Shown here piece after piece: positions 32,459 through 33,365 of a stretch of DNA of 33,365 nucleotides. This DNA comes from Opitutales bacterium. Its GTDB lineage: Bacteria > Verrucomicrobiota > Verrucomicrobiia > Opitutales > JAFGAQ01. Below the pieces are notes generated by a model. The model saw only the letters and a list, made by a program, of their open reading frames with translations, did no database searches and was not told the origin of the DNA. Position numbers and translations under genes: made by a program. How positions within the stretch are numbered: the stretch's first letter is position 1; every line of letters starts with the position of its first letter. The DNA is taken from the NCBI GenBank assembly GCA_022361075.1, contig JAKSBQ010000157.1:1-33365 (forward strand). The letters run 5' to 3'.

Positions 32459-32534
32459 TACAAATTTATGGGGGCTAAAAAGCAAATACGCTGCTCGACT
32501 CGCATAGTCGCCGAAACTGTGTATCTGAAAAAAC
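32459..32534. promoter_or_regulatory. Divergent promoter region with a small dyad
   Basis: 76 bp between the minus-strand dehydrogenase operon and the plus-strand VOC gene, so promoters for both must be here or within the gene ends. CGACT (32496-32500) faces AGTCG (32506-32510) across 5 bp, a possible operator. No convincing Shine-Dalgarno on either side. Confidence 0.4.
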
Positions 32535-32954
32535 ATGATTAAAAAACTGGATCACATTGCGATTGCTGTGCGCGACACCGAGGAGGCACTTAAATTCTAC
32601 CGCGACCAGCTTGGGCTGTCCGTCCTTTTGAGCGAAGAAATGGAGGACTCCAAGGTTCGCCTGACTCATCTGGACATGGGGAATGTCCAACTTCAGTTGG
32701 TTCAACCACTGGTCGAAGGACATCCGCTTCACCAGCATCTCGATCAACAAGGAGAGGGCCTTCACCACCTTTGTTTTTGGTCGGATGACTTGAACGAGAC
32801 CACTTCTCAAATACAAGAAAAAGACCTTAAACTGAGAAACGAAAACTTTCATTCCGCTCCTTTGGGAAAGCGCGCAGGCTTCATCGATCCAACCACTGCT
32901 CGTGGAGTATTGTGGGAATTTACCGGACCCAATCCGGCTGCTTCCGATCAATGA
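32535..32954 (+). CDS. VOC-superfamily protein (methylmalonyl-CoA epimerase/glyoxalase-like)
   Basis: 139 residues, two beta-alpha-beta-beta-beta modules as in the vicinal-oxygen-chelate fold. Likely metal residues are His7 (LDHIAIAV), Gln52/Gln54 (VQLQLVQP), His77/His78 (GLHHLCFW) and Glu128 (GVLWEF), the spacing seen in methylmalonyl-CoA epimerases. The GLHHLCF motif is especially typical of that branch, but no methylmalonyl-CoA mutase or carboxylase genes are in the window. It diverges from the acid-sugar operon with a 76-bp gap and could act on an aldehyde or keto-acid by-product of that pathway (inference). It is not certain that it shares the operon's function. Confidence 0.85.
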   Translation: MIKKLDHIAIAVRDTEEALKFYRDQLGLSVLLSEEMEDSKVRLTHLDMGNVQLQLVQPLVEGHPLHQHLDQQGEGLHHLCFWSDDLNETTSQIQEKDLKLRNENFHSAPLGKRAGFIDPTTARGVLWEFTGPNPAASDQ

Positions 32955-33365
32955 TAAAGCGTCGTCAATCACTTACGTAAAATAAAGTTTAACCCTGAAA
33001 AACGGACCGGCATAAGGGGTAGAGATCGCCAGTAAACCATTAATCAGGGTCCTCAGAAGTAAGCGCACGACAGCCCAAAAGTCAATATGTATAATAATTA
33101 TTATAATATGTCACATAAAATACTGATAAAAAATAACTTATACAAGTATTCATCTTAAATATTAGAAATTTTTCTTCACTAAAATTCTCCTTTCTCAACC
33201 TCCATCAACTCGCGATTTCATACCAAACTGTCCAGAAAGTTAAAAGGTGTAGATGAGCTTTTAATCATCCATTCCGTTGAAAGTCCTGCGAATACTTCTT
33301 GAAAATGAAAAGGTTCAGAAGACCTGAAATGAAATGCTCAAATACAGGCTGATTTTGAGTAGAGA
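32955..33365. other. Gene-free right end, AT-rich, with dyads
   Basis: About 410 bp without a supportable gene. The stretch 33085-33180 is strongly AT-rich. It contains the 16-bp perfect palindrome TATAATAATTATTATA (33090-33105), overlapping a copy of TTATTATAATATGT (33098-33111), and a weaker dyad ACTT-ATAC-AAGT (33136-33147). TTAAAAG (33240-33246) faces CTTTTAA (33258-33264). A minus-strand frame open from the right edge to a TGA at 33265-33267, just ahead of this stem, could be the end of a neighbouring gene, and an ATG at 33334 opens a plus frame to the edge; both are too short to call. Confidence 0.45.
33090..33111. promoter_or_regulatory. AT palindrome sharing a 14-mer with the receptor-promoter operator
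   Basis: The perfect palindrome TATAATAATTATTATA (33090-33105) overlaps TTATTATAATATGT (33098-33111), identical to 26280-26293 in front of the receptor promoter. It may be a second site for the same regulator, serving a gene beyond the right edge. Its low complexity makes chance similarity possible. Confidence 0.35.

Noticed and set aside
32459-32536. N-terminal extension of the IMDH-type dehydrogenase
   Set aside because: The extension overlaps the divergent VOC start and lacks family similarity; the Rossmann-like [10 protein letters not shown] begins 8 residues after the ATG at 32458.
32475-32972. 165-codon minus-strand frame antisense to the VOC gene
   Set aside because: The plus-strand VOC protein has a full set of metal residues and standard length; the antisense product is unrelated to any family I recognise.
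33265-33363. Minus-strand frame from the right edge that ends just before a stem-loop, possibly the end of a neighbouring gene
   Set aside because: Only 32 codons are visible and no motif; an open frame of that length is likely by chance.
32955-33365. Possible tRNA, small RNA or attachment site in the gene-free end
   Set aside because: I could find no cloverleaf, no T-run terminator and no direct repeat pair typical of att sites.

Overview
The window looks like chromosomal DNA from a marine, polysaccharide-degrading member of the PVC superphylum, most likely Verrucomicrobiota of the Opitutales/Puniceicoccales kind. The grounds are several exported family-S1 sulfatases beside unusual glycoside hydrolases, a Verrucomicrobia-style TonB-dependent receptor without a SusD partner, a DUF3450-ExbB-ExbB-ExbD-TonB-TPR operon, a BlaI/BlaR1 pair and TRAP/SSS solute importers. 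Few genes have a clear Shine-Dalgarno sequence. This lineage call is inference from gene content; no rRNA or marker gene is present. I see no tRNA, rRNA, CRISPR array, insertion sequence or phage gene.

Layout. (1) 1-1620, minus strand: a BlaI-type repressor and its M56 (BlaR1-type) membrane protease, the latter cut by the left edge, with BlaI-like dyads in front of blaI. (2) 1851-5417, plus strand: an exported sulfatase and an exported GH67/GH20-like hydrolase. (3) 5490-11640, minus strand: a seven-gene, almost gapless TonB energy-transduction operon (DUF3450 coiled-coil protein, long ExbB-like protein, short ExbB, ExbD, TonB, TPR protein and an unknown exported protein). (4) 11899-19952, plus strand: a compact saccharide-sulfate operon: sulfatase, sulfatase, tandem GH43-like protein, sulfatase, and a beta-helix hydrolase of the GH28/GH49 type. 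It is followed by a helix-hairpin-helix protein (20015-20695) and a frameshifted exported-protein gene (20842-21354). (5) 21367-32458, minus strand: an acid-sugar/organic-acid module. In transcription order it holds an isopropylmalate/isocitrate-type dehydrogenase, a cyclase-family hydrolase, a four-carbon acid sugar kinase, a fused TRAP DctP-DctQ, DctM, a TonB-dependent receptor, a terminator, an SSS symporter and a FadR-type regulator. (6) 32535-32954, plus strand: a divergent VOC-family protein, followed by an AT-rich gene-free end.

How they may work together (inference): the receptor, energised by a TonB system such as the one encoded at 6.4-11.6 kb, takes ligands across the outer membrane. 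Periplasmic sulfatases and hydrolases strip and cleave a sulfated glycan. The TRAP and SSS carriers import acidic sugars or short hydroxy-acids, which the kinase and the beta-decarboxylating-type dehydrogenase could channel to central metabolism. The FadR-type regulator probably controls the module; a 22-bp near-perfect palindrome directly upstream of the receptor promoter is a candidate operator.

The most interesting points are the DctP-DctQ fusion, the kinase/IMDH-type dehydrogenase/cyclase set resembling a variant of D-threonate/D-erythronate catabolism, the dehydrogenase with Phe in place of the catalytic Tyr, the tandem GH43-like protein whose first propeller has lost two of three catalytic residues, and the palindrome with a related copy at 33.1 kb.
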